DNA from: Talpa occidentalis
Lineage: Eukaryota; Chordata; Mammalia; Eulipotyphla; Talpidae
DNA: 64,000 nt
Assembly (NCBI RefSeq): GCF_014898055.3
Contig: NW_023601212.1
Location: 53,804,329 to 53,868,328, forward strand
Reading direction: 5' to 3'
Below the pieces are notes generated by a model, which ran no database searches, had not been told where the DNA came from, and saw only the letters and a program-made list of their open reading frames with translations. Position 1 is the stretch's first letter; each line of letters starts with the position of its first letter. Below are positions 9,806-21,904 of the stretch, one piece after another. Both the position numbers and the translations under genes were made by a program.

Positions 9806-12800
9806 CCACCAGGCCCCAGCTGGAGTCCACATTATGTGACTCTCTGCACCTTCTCTCTGCCCCTTACCAGCAGCCAGCTAGGTTGGCCACTTCCCTGCTC
9901 TCCCCATTACATCCCCAAAGGCCCCCCGAAAATGCTGCTGTCTGAGGATCCCTCTGACAGCATATTCCATACCTGCTCTGCTCTCCCTGCTCCCCTCAGT
10001 GCCCTCTCTAGACTCGCCCTGGAAATGAGGAAGAGCTTTGTGGCTGGTAGGAAGAGCACTGGACAGAGAGTCCTGGGCTGGGGTCTGGCTTCTGATCCTG
10101 TCCTACACTGATCCTTATCTAGGACCCAGGCCACACACCCTGGTCCCCTCTTTTTGGACTCCTGTCTGTTATCCGAGGTGTTAGAGTTCATAGGTGCTCC
10201 CTGCAGGCTCACTGCCTACTTTAAGTCTCAAATAGGCATCAATGTCTCCACGCACAATGACAGCAGAGCAGCTGAAAACAGAATGCAGCCTGGAAGACTG
10301 AGGCTTGTAAGAGGAGGTGGGAAATTATCCCTTTTCCTGGAAATCTGACTTGAAACTCCCAGAAAAGAGTGTAGAGTAAACACTAGAAGACACGCAAACC
10401 GCAGAGGCAACAATACACCCACCTGATAGTTACACATAAGCACCAAGCACAACCTCCCAGGAGCACGGCAGTGGCCAATTCAGTCTGAGGGGCCAGCACC
10501 ATGAATCAAGATTCATTTTTAAGATGATAACAAATGCCACTGCCATTAAGTAAGCCACATTGATCCCCAAAGTCAGCTCCTCAAATCACAGGTGTTCCCT
10601 TCAACCATGGGATGGGGGATGGACTACATGGGGGAGGGGAGGGGATGATGAGACCCAACTTTACATTGGCGGGGCAGAGTTCAGGTTGGGAAGCTCCAAG
10701 TGCCATGTGACCTCTCTTCCCCTGGTACCCAAGATTCATCTCCACTGAAAGGCCATCTTGCCCACCTATACGCTCTCTAAACACAGAGACTAGCTCAGGA
10801 CTGAGGCACACATGCCTACCACATCAACCACAGTGGCCAGATGGTGGCATCCAAAGGAATTCAGCAAAAAGTTGACCCATCTCAACATTGTCCCCTGTTG
10901 GCCATTTAAGCTGGTGAAAGGAGAGTCCGACCCCTATCCCATCCAGCCAGGCCCTGGTTGGCACCCCCAGAAGTCTGCCTCTGTGCTCCTGGCTGCAAAG
11001 AAAGCAGCCCCTCTGGACTGGCCCCTGACGAGCTGTTCTGCAGCATCAATAATTAAAGTGCCTTCTATGCCTCCAGCTGGAATATTGCTGTTAGTGAGAA
11101 AAGGGGGAAATATTGTCCATCCTTGAGTACTTCTTGCTGGAAACCCCACAGAGCATGTACTCAGGAAAGCCCTTGTAGCCTCCCCACCAGGCAGGCTGAG
11201 GCCTCTCACTGTCACCAAGTCCATCACCCAGAAGAGCTGACACAGTCATTGAGTCCACAGTCATTGCCACAAGGCTTACAGACAACTGAAACTATCAAAG
11301 TGAATAAAGACTTGAGGCTCAAAGACCTGAAATCAAGATATGGATGCAAGGAAGGGGTGCAGAGGTGGCTACAGACCCTCTTGCGAACACCCCTGAACCT
11401 GTGGGGTCTGGTTGGGGCTGTAGGGAGGGCTCTGAAGCTCTTTGGGTGGGAAACTTCTTAAGTAGGAAGCTTTTCATGCAAAAACAAGCTTCCTATTGAT
11501 TCATGGGTAAAACTGCCCAAGAGCTGTCTGGCGTGGGAGGAAAGAAGAAAAGGTAGGAAAAGAAGAATATTAGGAATATATCCTTATTCTTTCATTCCTT
11601 TTTTGTGTCTCTTTAGCTTGGGACAGGCATGCTGACTTCTCTGCAGAGAGAATAAGCCTGTGACACAGGCCTATGGGTCAACACTTCATTTCTGTGGCCC
11701 TGGTGAGTGTGCAGGGAAGTTGGAGGCTCTTCCTCAAACTAAGAGCCTGAGGGAAGGGATATGGATAAAGGAATTTGGGAGAGTGATGATTATCCTGTTT
11801 CTAACCATAAGGCAATACTGGAATGCTCCCATGAAAAGCTGGGGTTCTCCTAGCCCAGACATTGTCAGCAGGCAATTCTGGGGTATCTGACTCTGTTCTC
11901 ACTGTACCCCAGGACACTGTTATGAAGTTTGGAGCAGGCTAACCCAGAGCACACTGCCACGGTTCACTTCCACAGAATGACTTCCAGAAGGGCCAAGCAA
12001 TGGCAGGTGGGCTCAGCAGTTACTCCCTCCCAATATCTGAGAGGCCACCACTGGAGGCAGGCCCTGTTCTTGACCACAGCGCCTGGAACATCTATCATTA
12101 GAGATCTAGTCTTTGCAAGAAGGCAATGCAATTCCAAGTGCCTTCGGTTAAAAGTCAATAGAAGGTAAAGTCATGAATAATACCTCAGGTGGGCCGAGCC
12201 CCTGTGGAGAAGGGTCCTGCCCAGAGTGGCAAGGAGGGGTTTAGGAAAGCACAAAGTGTCCTGTGTTAATTAGGGAAACTAGGGGCCCTCAGGAGCCATC
12301 TACTGTAGTTGGTGCTGGTGACTCCCTTCCCCGGGAGTCTGCCCATCAGTCAACACTGAAGATTTTTTAGAAGTACAACAAATCGCAATTTAGGTGGTGA
12401 TAGGGCTAGGGAAGAAAAATAATGGAGCAAGATGAATTGGCCTAAAATTTTAGAAAGGATGACCAAGGATCTGAAGGGAGCCAAGGACCCAGCTAAGGAG
12501 ATATCTGAGGAAACCAGGGGGAGAGCTGGTACAGGTGCCCCAGGAAAGAGCAGGCCTGGGAGAGAGGAGTGGGAGGAGGCTGATGGCTGGGATTCAGGAC
12601 AGAGAGCTAAACAGTGGGGTCAGGGAAGTGCTGTTCATGGCCTTCCTTGACCTTCAGTGCCCCCTCTGTTGACCCACCACCCCCTTCACTCTGCAGAGGT
12701 CTCCATTACACACCCTCCCAGAGCTTGTCTACTTCGGGCAAAGCTCCATGTTAGTGCTTTCATCTCCAATTGCCCATCTAACTGTCAATGGCCTTTCCCT

Positions 12801-14260
12801 AGGACACCTCTGTTCCTGCGTGAGAGACCGGCGTGATGAGACAGTCATGGACATAGTTGTGGAGGAGGTGAAACTTGCCCTCACAGCCCGCAGCCCCTCC
12901 TCTGGCCACCGCTACCTTTCTCTAGTTGTATCCCATGGTCCCAGGGGCCCGCTCCTCCACCTGTCAGAACCCAGAAAAGGATTTCAAGCTCTTGGTTGGA
13001 AAAGAGCTTGTGTGGTCTTGCCATGCAAGAAGGAGGAAGAAGAGCAAGTCACCTTCCTGGGTCTTGGTTTGTTCATCTATAAATAACTCCTCCCTAACTT
13101 TTCCTCCAGCCCTTGGTAAGCCCCGCTTGGCCAATAGACCCATCCTTTGCCAGGATGTGCATTTGTCTCTCTTCTCAGGCTGGGAGCTGGAAATGTAATG
13201 GTGGTCCCAAAGCCACACAACCAGATGGTCAAGGGCAGCCCTGTGCCAGCAGACCCGGGCATGGTGGTAGACCCACGGCCTCAGTGGCCTGCTCAGGCCC
13301 CAGGTGCAGGCCTGAGCCGGAATCTCAGCATGCGGCCAGCTGAAGAATGAGGAGAAATGAAGTGATTCCACAAACAGCCAGCCCCTCTCCAGCCAATGTT
13401 TGCTATTGTGGAGGCTGACAGAGACCAGGAAAGACTCCAGCCCCGTCATCTGCCAAACTCTAGCGAAAAGGCTTGCCAAAGAAATAAGCCACCAGCCCTC
13501 CAAGGCATTCATGGTCAATCATCAAGCTGGCTAGTCAGCTAGGGCTTTAGCCAGATCTGAGGTCAATCATCAAGGCAGGTGATCATTCACCCTACAAGGC
13601 AGCTTCTCCCAGCTCCACTCACCAAAGGAGAAGGGGCAAGTCTACCTCTGTCTAGTCACCCACAGGGAGGCTAAGGCTGCGGCTCTCTGCTCTGGGCTCT
13701 CCGCTGCGGTGGACAATAGAGACTAGATGAAACTCTGGAAAGTTCTGCCAGTCCCACTTCACTCCAGGGTCTACATGGGCTCATTATTCTCTTGCGGGGA
13801 TGAAATTCAGTTTATCATATCTTGGCCATCTCTGGATGGCAAGTAGCAGTGGGGAAGGAAATGGCATAATTGCAGGGGAGATCTTAGCTCTGGCTAGAGT
13901 CCTAGCTGACTAGCCAGTATAAACTGCAGATGCAATTGGGATTCTGCCAGCATGTCCCTAAAAAAGTTAAGGTTCTCAAGCAAAGAGCCAGCCCAGAAAC
14001 CTCCCAGCAAAAGGTCAACCTATATTGCACACTCTGCAGCGTTTTCCACTGAGTGACTCCTGAAATTCATGTTAAAGGGAGATGGGGGTGTTAGGTTAGG
14101 AAGACAGACTTAATGTAATTCAACTGGCTTTGCCAGATGTCTCCCTGACAAGCAGCATTTTCAGTGTTGACATAGCCTCAGGTTTTCCCCGCAGGGCAAT
14201 TGTGCAGTCATTTTTCCTGGAGGCCACCTGAAAAGCTGTGTTCTCTCCCTTCTCATTCTT
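9806..14260. other. Repeat-poor, SINE-free stretch with no supported gene
   Basis: About 4.4 kb of moderately GC-rich DNA with almost no young repeats. Open frames here are at most about 180 codons and often overlap another frame on the opposite strand. None shows a known domain or a credible splice structure. A 14-bp string GGTCAATCATCAAG recurs at 13513-13526 and 13561-13574. I can assign no function. Confidence 0.35.
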
Positions 14261-14528
14261 TTTTTTTTTTTAAGATTTATTTATTTATACAAGAACTGGG
14301 GTACAGGCCAGAGGCGCAGGAGGGTGAGAGGATTCACCGGAGACAGAGTGGGGAGCAGAACTGGCAGATGGACCAAAGACATTTCTAAGTGGAGCAGCAG
14401 GCGAGACAGGAGAGGTCTGCTGTGCCATGTGAGAATCTCCCTGGCTAGCCGGGAATGGAACTCACGTTGCAGAGGCTGCGGACAGTTTCACAGCGTGGCG
14501 CTCAACACACTGTGCCACCGGGGAGGCC
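14261..14528 (-). mobile_element. tRNA-derived T+ SINE
   Basis: Antisense copy between perfect 16-bp target-site duplications CTCCCTTCTCATTCTT (14245-14260 and 14529-14544). Tail-first on the plus strand (T11, then AAGATTTATTTATTTATA), and it ends with the reversed head CACCGGGGAGGCC. The perfect duplication indicates a fairly recent insertion into a repeat-poor region. Confidence 0.92.
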
Positions 14529-14829
14529 CTCCCTTCTCATTCTTAATAACCTCTGTTCTGATAACCTCTTTGCCTTCTCCTTAGTGACATTCCAAACCCT
14601 CAGGTGAAATAGCACTGCACTCTTAGGCTTGTAGCTGGCACCAAATGCCCAGTCCTCCCTTCCTGAAGATCTGCCTGGGAGCCTCAACTCTCTAGCCTGA
14701 AAGAAGATCCCTGAAAAAGAAGCAATACTCTGCCTTGGGATGGAGAGAGAGTGCAAGGGGACTGCTCCTGGTGGAAGAGGAAGATTGAGTGCCTGCAATG
14801 TGTGCAGGGAGGGTGTGCATTAAATACTA

Positions 14830-15420
14830 ATTAATCAAAAACTATTGAGCATTTGCCTTGCTAGATGTGGTATGGCTGCTTGAGATGCAATTGTGAACAG
14901 CACCCCGCCATGGCCTTCAAATAGCTCACAGTCAGACAGAGAAGACAGGAAATGCAGTGCTGGGCCCAGAGCAGTAGGAAGACTGCTAATAGGAGAGCTA
15001 AATGGGAGCACACAGGAGGGTACCTCACCCAGTTGTGGGACGATAAGTATCCGAGATGAGACTTGAAGAGTGAGCAGAAGTGGCCAAATAAAATATGAAG
15101 AGAGAGAAGAAGTTGGAGATAAAGAGGAAAACATGAGCAAAGGTCAGTCATTTTTCACATGGCCAGGGTGGAGTGATGGAGGAACACAAGGGAGGGACAA
15201 GACTGGAGAGGCAGGACATAGACGGGCACTGTGGTTTGGAGTCACAATGAGGAATTTAGCTTCTACCCACTGGGCAGCAGTCATTGGAGGGGGTTTTGAG
15301 AAAAGAAGCAGCATTACCATATTTACTCTAGATAGATCATTGGAAACATGGGGAGCAAGAAACCAAGGAAGAAAGGGACCAGGTTGGAGCCAGCCAGTCA
15401 GTGAGGGAGCTGTTGCCTAT
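14830..15420 (-). mobile_element. L2 LINE fragment, antisense
   Basis: Reversed L2 pattern: 'actattgagcatttgccttg' at the start (the reversed 3' end), then 'cttcaaatagctcacagtca', later 'ggcactgtggtttggagtca' and 'cactgggcagcagtcattgg'. The 188-codon open frame across 15070-15636 reads antisense L2 and then sense L2, so it is not a gene. Confidence 0.6.
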
Positions 15421-15469
15421 CTGATTTCTCCACTTACACCCATAATAAGCAACTCAAATCTGACAGAAC

Positions 15470-15789
15470 CCAGGCAGAATTCCTCATTTCCACTTCCCAT
15501 GGGTGCCCCCTTCCCATGTCTTCTCTTTCTCAGTAAACTGCACCAAATGCTAAAACAAATGCCCAGGATGCCTCCTGATTGTTCATTCCCCCCTCCCCCA
15601 CCACTGACCTTGTCTACTCTAGTGGCTAGTCCATGACTTCACCTCCAAAAGACATCCCAACCTCATTGCCCAAACCCACCACAATGTCAGTCCCTTTACC
15701 AATCACCTGGCTATCCACCCTTGGTTCTCTTCACTTTCTCACACAGCAGCCAAAGTGAGGTATTTTCACATTTTTATTGCAAACTCTAA
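15470..15789 (+). mobile_element. L2 LINE fragment
   Basis: L2-like block in the sense direction, ending around 'cacacagcagccaaagtgag', a phrase typical of L2. It abuts an antisense L2 to the left and an antisense L1 to the right. Confidence 0.5.
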
Positions 15790-16345
15790 CCCACATGCAG
15801 AAAAGCACAAAAACCAAAAATCAACAACTCAGGGGTTTATCCACAAAGTGTAAAGCTCTGTGATCCTCCCTGAGATCAAAAAAGAAAACATTACCAGTTC
15901 CACCTCCAAAGCCTTCTTGTGCTCTCTCCTTATCACACCTCTCCTCCCTTGCCAAGGAGAGTCACTTTTCTGGCTTTTAAGCTAAAATCACGTCTTTGAC
16001 TTTTCTTACAGCTTGCCACCTAAGCATGAATCTCTAAAATCCCTAAAAAGCATGACTTGGGCTGATATTTAAAGTATATATAAATGGAATCATACTGCAG
16101 GTATTAATTTTCACTAGACATTATATTTGTGAGATTCATCCATGTGTGTGGCTCTAATTTGCTCATTTTTATTGTTCTATGGCAGTCCATTTATGCATCC
16201 ATTCTACTGTTGATGGGCAGTGGGGTTGCCTCTAGTTTTTTTTTGGCTAATTTGGATAAGGTGGCCATGAATAGTTTGGTTATTCATCTGTTGGTGCCAG
16301 AATTGTCTTGAAACATGGATTAGACACGTCATTCCTCCACTTAAA
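15790..16345 (-). mobile_element. Old L1 fragment, antisense
   Basis: Antisense old L1 3' region. Around 16130-16290 it reads 'gtgagattcatccatgtgtg', 'tctactgttgatgggcag' and 'ggggttgcctctag', the reversed ORF2 C-terminus and 3'UTR pattern of old L1s. Diverged, no coding potential. Confidence 0.6.
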
Positions 16346-16358
16346 ACTCTCCAAAATC

Positions 16359-16628
16359 GGGTCTCCTCTGGTGGCGCAGGCAGTTGAGCGCCGCACTGTG
16401 AAGCAGTGCAGCCTCTGCAGTGCCGGTTCCATCCTGGCTGGCCAGAGAGGGTCCCACATGGCACAGCAGACCTCTCCTGTCTTGCCCGCTGCTCCCCTCA
16501 GTGGTGTATGTTGTCAGTCTGCCTGTTTTGTTCCCTGCTCTGTCTCTGGTGAATCCTCTCACCCTCCTGCAAATCTGGCCTGAACCACAGTTCTTGAATA
16601 AATAAATAAATCTTTAAAAAAAAAAAAC
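16359..16628 (+). mobile_element. tRNA-derived T+ SINE
   Basis: Sense copy flanked by a perfect 12-bp duplication CTCTCCAAAATC (16347-16358 and 16629-16640). Head 'gggtctcctctggtggcgca', B box GGTTCCATCC, tail 'aataaataaataaatcttt' plus a short poly(A). Confidence 0.9.
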
Positions 16629-16640
16629 CTCTCCAAAATC

Positions 16641-17011
16641 TTCCTGTTATTCTAGCTGATTCCTGTCAGCTAGTCCAAATGCCTTAGCATAGCTTATAAA
16701 GTCCTTGCTTCTGTCTCTAATCTCCTCTTCTATCTCCCTCCATCTTGCTCACAAGTCTTTCTGTTGCTAGAATATTCCACTCTCACTTCTACCTCAGGGC
16801 TTTTACACAAGCTTTCCCACTACCTAGAATGTGGATATTGGCATAATTGGCTTCTTCTTGTCAGTTATGTTTCAGTCAGACATCACTTCCTTACAAAGAA
16901 AACTTCCGTCAGCTACCTAATTTAGAAGAGACTCCCTAAATCACCCTATTTCATATACCTGTTTCTTCATATCAGTTTTTACTACAGGAAGTCACCTTAT
17001 TTATAAGCCTA
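16641..17011 (+). mobile_element. L2 LINE fragment
   Basis: Clear L2 wording in order: 'tagcatagcttataaagtcc', 'ccatcttgctcac', 'acctcagggcttttacaca', 'cccactacctagaatgtgg', 'cagacatcacttccttaca', then 'tcaccctatttcat'. Interrupted on its left by the SINE at 16359. Confidence 0.65.
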
Positions 17012-17634
17012 CTTATTTGCTTAAGACAAGAGAAAGACATACAAGGAATCCAAACAGAGAAAGAAGACTATCACTATTTGCAAATGATAGAATAGTATAC
17101 ATAGAGAACTCTTAAAAACTCCACAGGAAAACCAATCAAAATAATAAACTGGTTTAGTAAAGTAGCAGGATACAAAACCAACACACAAAAATCAGTAGCC
17201 TTCCCATATACAATCAATCTGAAGAAGAAATTAAGAAAACCATCCCATTTACAACTGAAAAAAAAAAAAATCAAATACCTGGGAATAAACCTAACAAAGG
17301 AGGTGAATGACCTATACAAAGAAAATTATAAAACACTGTTAGGGCCTCCCCGGTGGCGCAGCGGTTGAGCGCTGGTTTGCGAAGCTGCCCGCAGCCTCTG
17401 CAGCGCCAGTTCGATCCCCGGCTGCTCCCCGGCCACCGGAGGAAGGTCCCACATGGCGCGCAGACCTCTCCTGCCGCCCGCTGCTCCCCTCAGCAGTGTG
17501 CTTCGGTCCTTCTGCCTGCTCTGCTCCCCGCTCTGGCTCTGGTGAATTCTCTCACCCTCCCGCGCTTCTGACTGTACCCAGTGCATGTATAAACAAAGAA
17601 AGAAAGAAAGAAAGAAAGAAAACATGCCTCTCTA

Positions 17635-17677
<43 letters not shown>

Positions 17678-18035
17678 AAAAAAACACTGTTAAAAGAAAA
17701 AGACACAAAAAAAAAAATGGAAAGATATCCCCTGCTCGTGGGTTGGAAGAATTAACATTATCAAAATGTCCATCCTACTGAAAGCAATCTACAGATTCAA
17801 CACAATCACGATAAAAATCTGACATTTCAAAGAATGTCATTGATGAAATACTGAAATTCATATAGACCCACAAAAAACCTTGTATAGCCAAAGTTGTCCT
17901 CACTAAAAAGGAGAATGGAGGTATCACACACCCAGACTTCAAATTATACTACAAAGCCAAAATAATTAAAACAGCATGGTACTGGAACAAAAACAGATAC
18001 CCAGACCAATGGAGTCGAACAGAAAACCCAGAAAT
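17012..18035 (+). mobile_element. L1 ORF2 fragment split by a SINE
   Basis: L1 ORF2 from the RT region onward, closely related to the young L1 at 51646-53837. It reads [14 protein letters not shown], then a decayed LFANDR version of the FADD block, a [22 protein letters not shown] run and a [22 protein letters not shown] block. At 17342-17680 a SINE interrupts it, and the L1 then resumes to about 18035 at the equivalent of DQW.R.ENPEI. It breaks off abruptly at the next SINE. Frameshifts and stops make it non-coding. Confidence 0.85.
17342..17680 (+). mobile_element. tRNA-derived SINE with variant 3' tail
   Basis: Inserted into an L1, with a perfect 12-bp target duplication AAAACACTGTTA (17330-17341 and 17681-17692). 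It has perfect A box TGGCGCAGCGG and B box GGTTCGATCCC, plus the extra 'gctgctccccggccaccgg' block shared with 32912 and 60470. Instead of the usual AATAAATC-TTT ending it carries (GAAA)n, then CATGCCTCTCTATATA, then a poly(A) of about 38 A. The same CATGCCTCT extension occurs in the copy at 32912. Confidence 0.92.
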
Positions 18036-18326
18036 AGGGGTCTCCTTGGTGGCACAGAGGTTAAAGTCTCAGTGCTATCAAGCTATCGCCAACCACTGTG
18101 GCATGAGTTCGATCCCAGCCAGGGAGATAATCCACATGGTGCAGCAGACCTCTCCTGTCTCACCCGCTGCTCCCTTCAGCAGTGTATTTTGGTCTGTCTG
18201 CCTGTTCTGCTCTCCACTCTGTCCCTGGTGAATCCTCTCACCCTCACCCCCCTCCTCCCAGCACCTCTGGCCTACACTCCAGTTCTTGTATGCATAAATA
18301 AATAAAATAAATCTTTTTAAAAAAAA
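18036..18326 (+). mobile_element. tRNA-derived T+ SINE, 'CTATCAAGC' head type
   Basis: Sense copy: 'ggtctccttggtggcacaga' head, 'ctcagtgctatcaagctatc' between the boxes, tail 'aataaataaaataaatcttt'. I could not find a target-site duplication. The L1 on its left does not resume on its right, so this copy may mark a deletion or recombination breakpoint. Confidence 0.8.
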
Positions 18327-19383
18327 TAATTGCATTTCAGATCATTGAGAGAGTTGAATATTTAGTAAGTAGTATTGCAACAACTGAATAGACTTATGGG
18401 GAAAATTAAGCAGGATCCTTTCCTCAAGTCTTGTGCAAAAATAAAATATAAAGGTATCAAAGATCTAAATGAAATGATAAAATGCTAGAAGTTGAAAAAA
18501 GAAAGTGTAATTTTTGTAGTTGTGAAAGTTAGCATAAAACAAAACAAGGTAAGAAAAAATCTAATACATTCAACTACATAAAAATTTTAAAACTGTCATA
18601 AAAATATGAACGATTTCAAAAGGCATACTACAAATTACCAAAATATTTTCAGTATCCATATGACAAAGAACTAATTTTCTTAAAATATAAAAAACTTCTA
18701 AAAATTAATAAGAAAATATAAAAGAATTTGAACAATTCCTTTCTCCCAGAAAAGGAAATATTGATAGCTCTTAATATCTGAAAAGATGTTTAATCTCACA
18801 GTAAAGGAAATATACACTGACACTAGGAGATACCACTGTTATGTCTTAGTCAATGGCCAAAAGATTTTATAATATACTATGTTGTCAGGCATTATACTAC
18901 CAGATGGATAAATTGGTATAACTTCCATGAAAGGTCATTTGGGAACCACACTGCAAAATTTTAAACTTACCTTCAGCTCCACAATTTTATTTCAAGAAAA
19001 ATTTCCTTCACATATATTGGATCTGTGCAAATGGCCTCTTAAATATTTATTCATTGAAACATTACATAATAGAAAAAATACTGCAAAAAATGTGTTCACC
19101 AAGTGGGAATCAACTAAACAAATTATGGAATGTATACAGCCTTAAAAAAGATGGACGCAAATCTCAGAGTCCTGATTTGGAAGGATAGCCAAACTCAATT
19201 CTTAACTGGCAAGTTATCAAGGTACAGCATAGTAATTTCTGTACGTTTTAATTTTTAAAATCTATACATTATAAATGTATTTAAATCTAGCTAAACAAGA
19301 AAATGGTGGTTATAATCTAGTAGGGTAACTAAGTGACTGAGAATGTTTTAAAAATAAAAAGAAATTAAAAAAATAAAGATACA
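18327..19383 (+). mobile_element. Old L1 ORF2 3' part and 3'UTR
   Basis: AT-rich, diverged old L1. Recognisable blocks include 'aaggtcatttgggaaccaca', 'acattacataatagaaaaaa', 'caactaaacaaattatggaa', then 'tgtatacagccttaaaaaag', in the order of an L1 ORF2 C-terminus. No intact frame. Confidence 0.6.
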
Positions 19384-19640
19384 GGGCCTCCCTGGTGACC
19401 TAAGGATTAAGTCTCAGTGCTAGCACCTCAACACCCTGAGTTCAATCCCTGGCCAGGGAGCTAACCCACATATGGCGCAGCAGACCTCTCCTGTTTCACC
19501 CACTGCTCTCCTCAGCAGTATATTTCAGTAAATCTGCCTGTGCTGCCGCCCACTCTGTCTCTGGTGAATCCTCTCACCCCCCGAACCTCTAGCCTGCACC
19601 CCAGTTCTATGCAAAAATAAATAAAATCTTTAAAAATAAA
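19384..19640 (+). mobile_element. tRNA-derived T+ SINE, 'ctcagtgctagc' head type
   Basis: Sense copy: 'gggcctccctggtgacctaa' head, 'gttcaatccctggcc' B box region, tail 'aataaataaaatcttt'. It sits between two old L1 segments, probably in the A-rich tail of the left one, so its target duplication is unclear. Confidence 0.82.
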
Positions 19641-20544
19641 TAAAAACACTAGAAACTATAAAACATTGCTCAAAGAACTTAAAAAGGGTATAAATAAATT
19701 GAGAGACATCTATGTTCATAGATTGAAAGACTATATTCTTAACACATCAACACTACCCAAAGTGATATACAGATTGAATGCAACTCCTATTGAAATCCCA
19801 ACAATAGTTTTTGTAGAAATAGAAAAATCAAATCTAAAATTCATACGGAAACTCAGGGATCTGGAATAGTCAAAACAATCTTGAAAAAGAATAAATTTAG
19901 AGATCTCATACTATTAATTTCAAAATTTATTACAAAGATACAGTAATCAAAGCCATGTGGTACTGGCAGAAAAACAGATATACAGATCAAGGGAATAGAC
20001 TCTCAGATATATGGTCAAATGATTTTAAGAAGGATGTCAAAATCACTCAATGGGAAAAGGAGAGAATTTTCAACAAATGGTGTTAGAAGAACTGGAACAC
20101 TACAAGCAAAAGAATGAATCTTTAAACCATAGACAAAAATCAACTCAAAATTAAGTAAAGATCTAAATGTAAAGGCTAAAACTATAAAATTTTTGAAAGA
20201 AAATGTGGAGAAAAGCCTCATGCCATTGGATTTGACAGTGATTCCTTGGATGTGACATAAAAAGCACAGGCAACAGGCAATCAAAGAAAAAAATAGATAA
20301 ACTGAACTTCATCAAAATTTTCAACTGTCATACATCAAGGGACACTATCAACAGAGTGAAAAGAAAAGCTACTGAATGGGAGAGAATATTTGCAAATCAT
20401 GTCTGATCAGGGATTAATGTCCAGAATATTAAAAGAACTCCTCACTACTCAACAGCTAAATAAATAAATAAACAAAAAACCCAACTTTGAAGTGGGTAAC
20501 ATCCTTGAATAAATATTTGTTCAAAGAAGATAAACAAATATCCA

Positions 20545-20816
20545 GGGGCCTCCCAGGTAGTGCAGGGGTTAAAGACACAGAGCTATCAAGCTATCAGCAA
20601 CCACAGCAGCACGAGTTCAATCCCTGGCCAAGGAACTAATCCACAAGGCATAGCAGACCTCTCCAGTCAGGCCCACTGCTCCCCTCAGCAGTGTATTTCA
20701 GTGGACATGCCTGTTCTGCTCCCCACTCTGTCTCTGGTGAATTGTCTCACCCCCCTACACACAGCTCTGGGTTACACTGGGGTGTTCTTCTACTCATAAA
20801 TAAATCTTAATTTAAA
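20545..20816 (+). mobile_element. tRNA-derived T+ SINE, nested in L1
   Basis: 'CTATCAAGC' head type. Target duplication AAGATAAACAAATATCCA (20527-20544) against a one-mismatch copy at 20818-20835. The tail has lost the strict terminator (AAATCTTAATTT). Confidence 0.88.
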
Positions 20817-21096
20817 AAAGATAAACAAATGTCCAATAAGCACATAAAAGATGCTCACTGTCACTAATATTTGAGAAGTGCAAATCAAACGACAGTGAGA
20901 TAGCATCTCATACCGATGGTCATGGCTATTTAAATAAAATGAAAATAACAGAAGTTGGTGATGATGTGGAGAAACTGGAACCCCTGCACATTATCCATGG
21001 GGATGTACAATGGTGCAACCATTGTGGAAAACAATATGGCAGTTTCTCCAAAAACTTAAACATAGAATAATCATAGGATCCAAAATTCTACTTTGG

Positions 21097-21365
21097 GGCC
21101 TCCCCTGGTGGTGCAGACGGTTGAGCACTGCGCTGTGAAGCTGTCCGCAGCCTCTGCAGTGCCGGATCCATCCCGGCTGGCCGGCGAGGGTCCCATAAGG
21201 GGAAGCAGACCTTTCCTGTCTTGCCTGCTGCTCCCCTCAGCAGTGTATTTCATCAGTCTGCCTTTTCTGTTCCCGGCTCTGTCTCTGGTGAATCCTCTCA
21301 GCCTCCCACCATCTGGCCTGTACCCCGTTTCTTGTATAAAAATAAATAAATAAATCTTTTTTAAA
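21097..21365 (+). mobile_element. tRNA-derived T+ SINE, nested in L1
   Basis: Perfect 15-bp target duplication AAAATTCTACTTTGG (21082-21096 and 21366-21380). 'GTGAAGCTG' head type, tail 'aataaataaataaatctttt'. The L1 reads straight through once it is removed. Confidence 0.92.
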
Positions 21366-21904
21366 AAAATTCTACTTTGGATATATACCCAAGAAAACTG
21401 AAAGCAGAACCTCAAACAGATAATGGCACCCTCATGTTTGTAGCAATGTTATTCACAATAGACAAAAGGTGGGAGCATCCTAAGGGTTCATCAGTGGATG
21501 AATGGGTAGACAAAATGTAGGCCTACAATAATTCACCCACAAAAGGAGGAAATTCGGACAATGCTACCACATGGATGGATGAACCTTAAAAACTCTGAAA
21601 GACAGATATGGTATGACTTTACTGTAGGAGGTATCTTGAGTAGTCAATTTCACACAGACAGAAAGTAGACTGGCACTTGCCAGGAGTTGAAGAGGAGGGA
21701 TGGGAAGTTAATGTTTAATGGGTATTGAGTTCCAATTTATAACATAAAAAAAAAATCTAGAGTTGGAAGGAGACTACAGATGCACAATAATGTGAATTCT
21801 TAATGCCACTATAATGTACACTTAAATGTTTAAATAGAAAATTCTGTGTTATATATAGTTTAGCACAATCAAAAAACAAAGAGAAAGGAATGATCTTTAC
21901 ATAA

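Larger units (their letters stand above)
19641..21880 (+). mobile_element. Old L1 (L1M-type) with two nested SINEs
   Basis: L1 ORF2 from the SWIGR-equivalent region to the 3' end. Readable blocks include 'tgatatacagattgaatgca', 'ggtactggcagaaaaacaga', 'caacaaatggtgttagaaga', 'gcaaatcaaacgacagtgag' and 'gatgtggagaaactggaacc'. The 3'UTR has 'aataatgtgaattcttaatg' and 'gtacacttaaatg'. It is interrupted by SINEs at 20545-20816 and 21097-21365. Heavily diverged, with no coding potential. Confidence 0.78.

Noticed and set aside
12964..13518. 184-codon minus-strand frame
   Set aside because: No recognisable domain or homologue. It overlaps several plus-strand frames of similar quality.
15070..15636. 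188-codon open frame, among the longest in the window
   Set aside because: It runs across antisense L2 into sense L2 fragments. No domain, and L2 content explains it.
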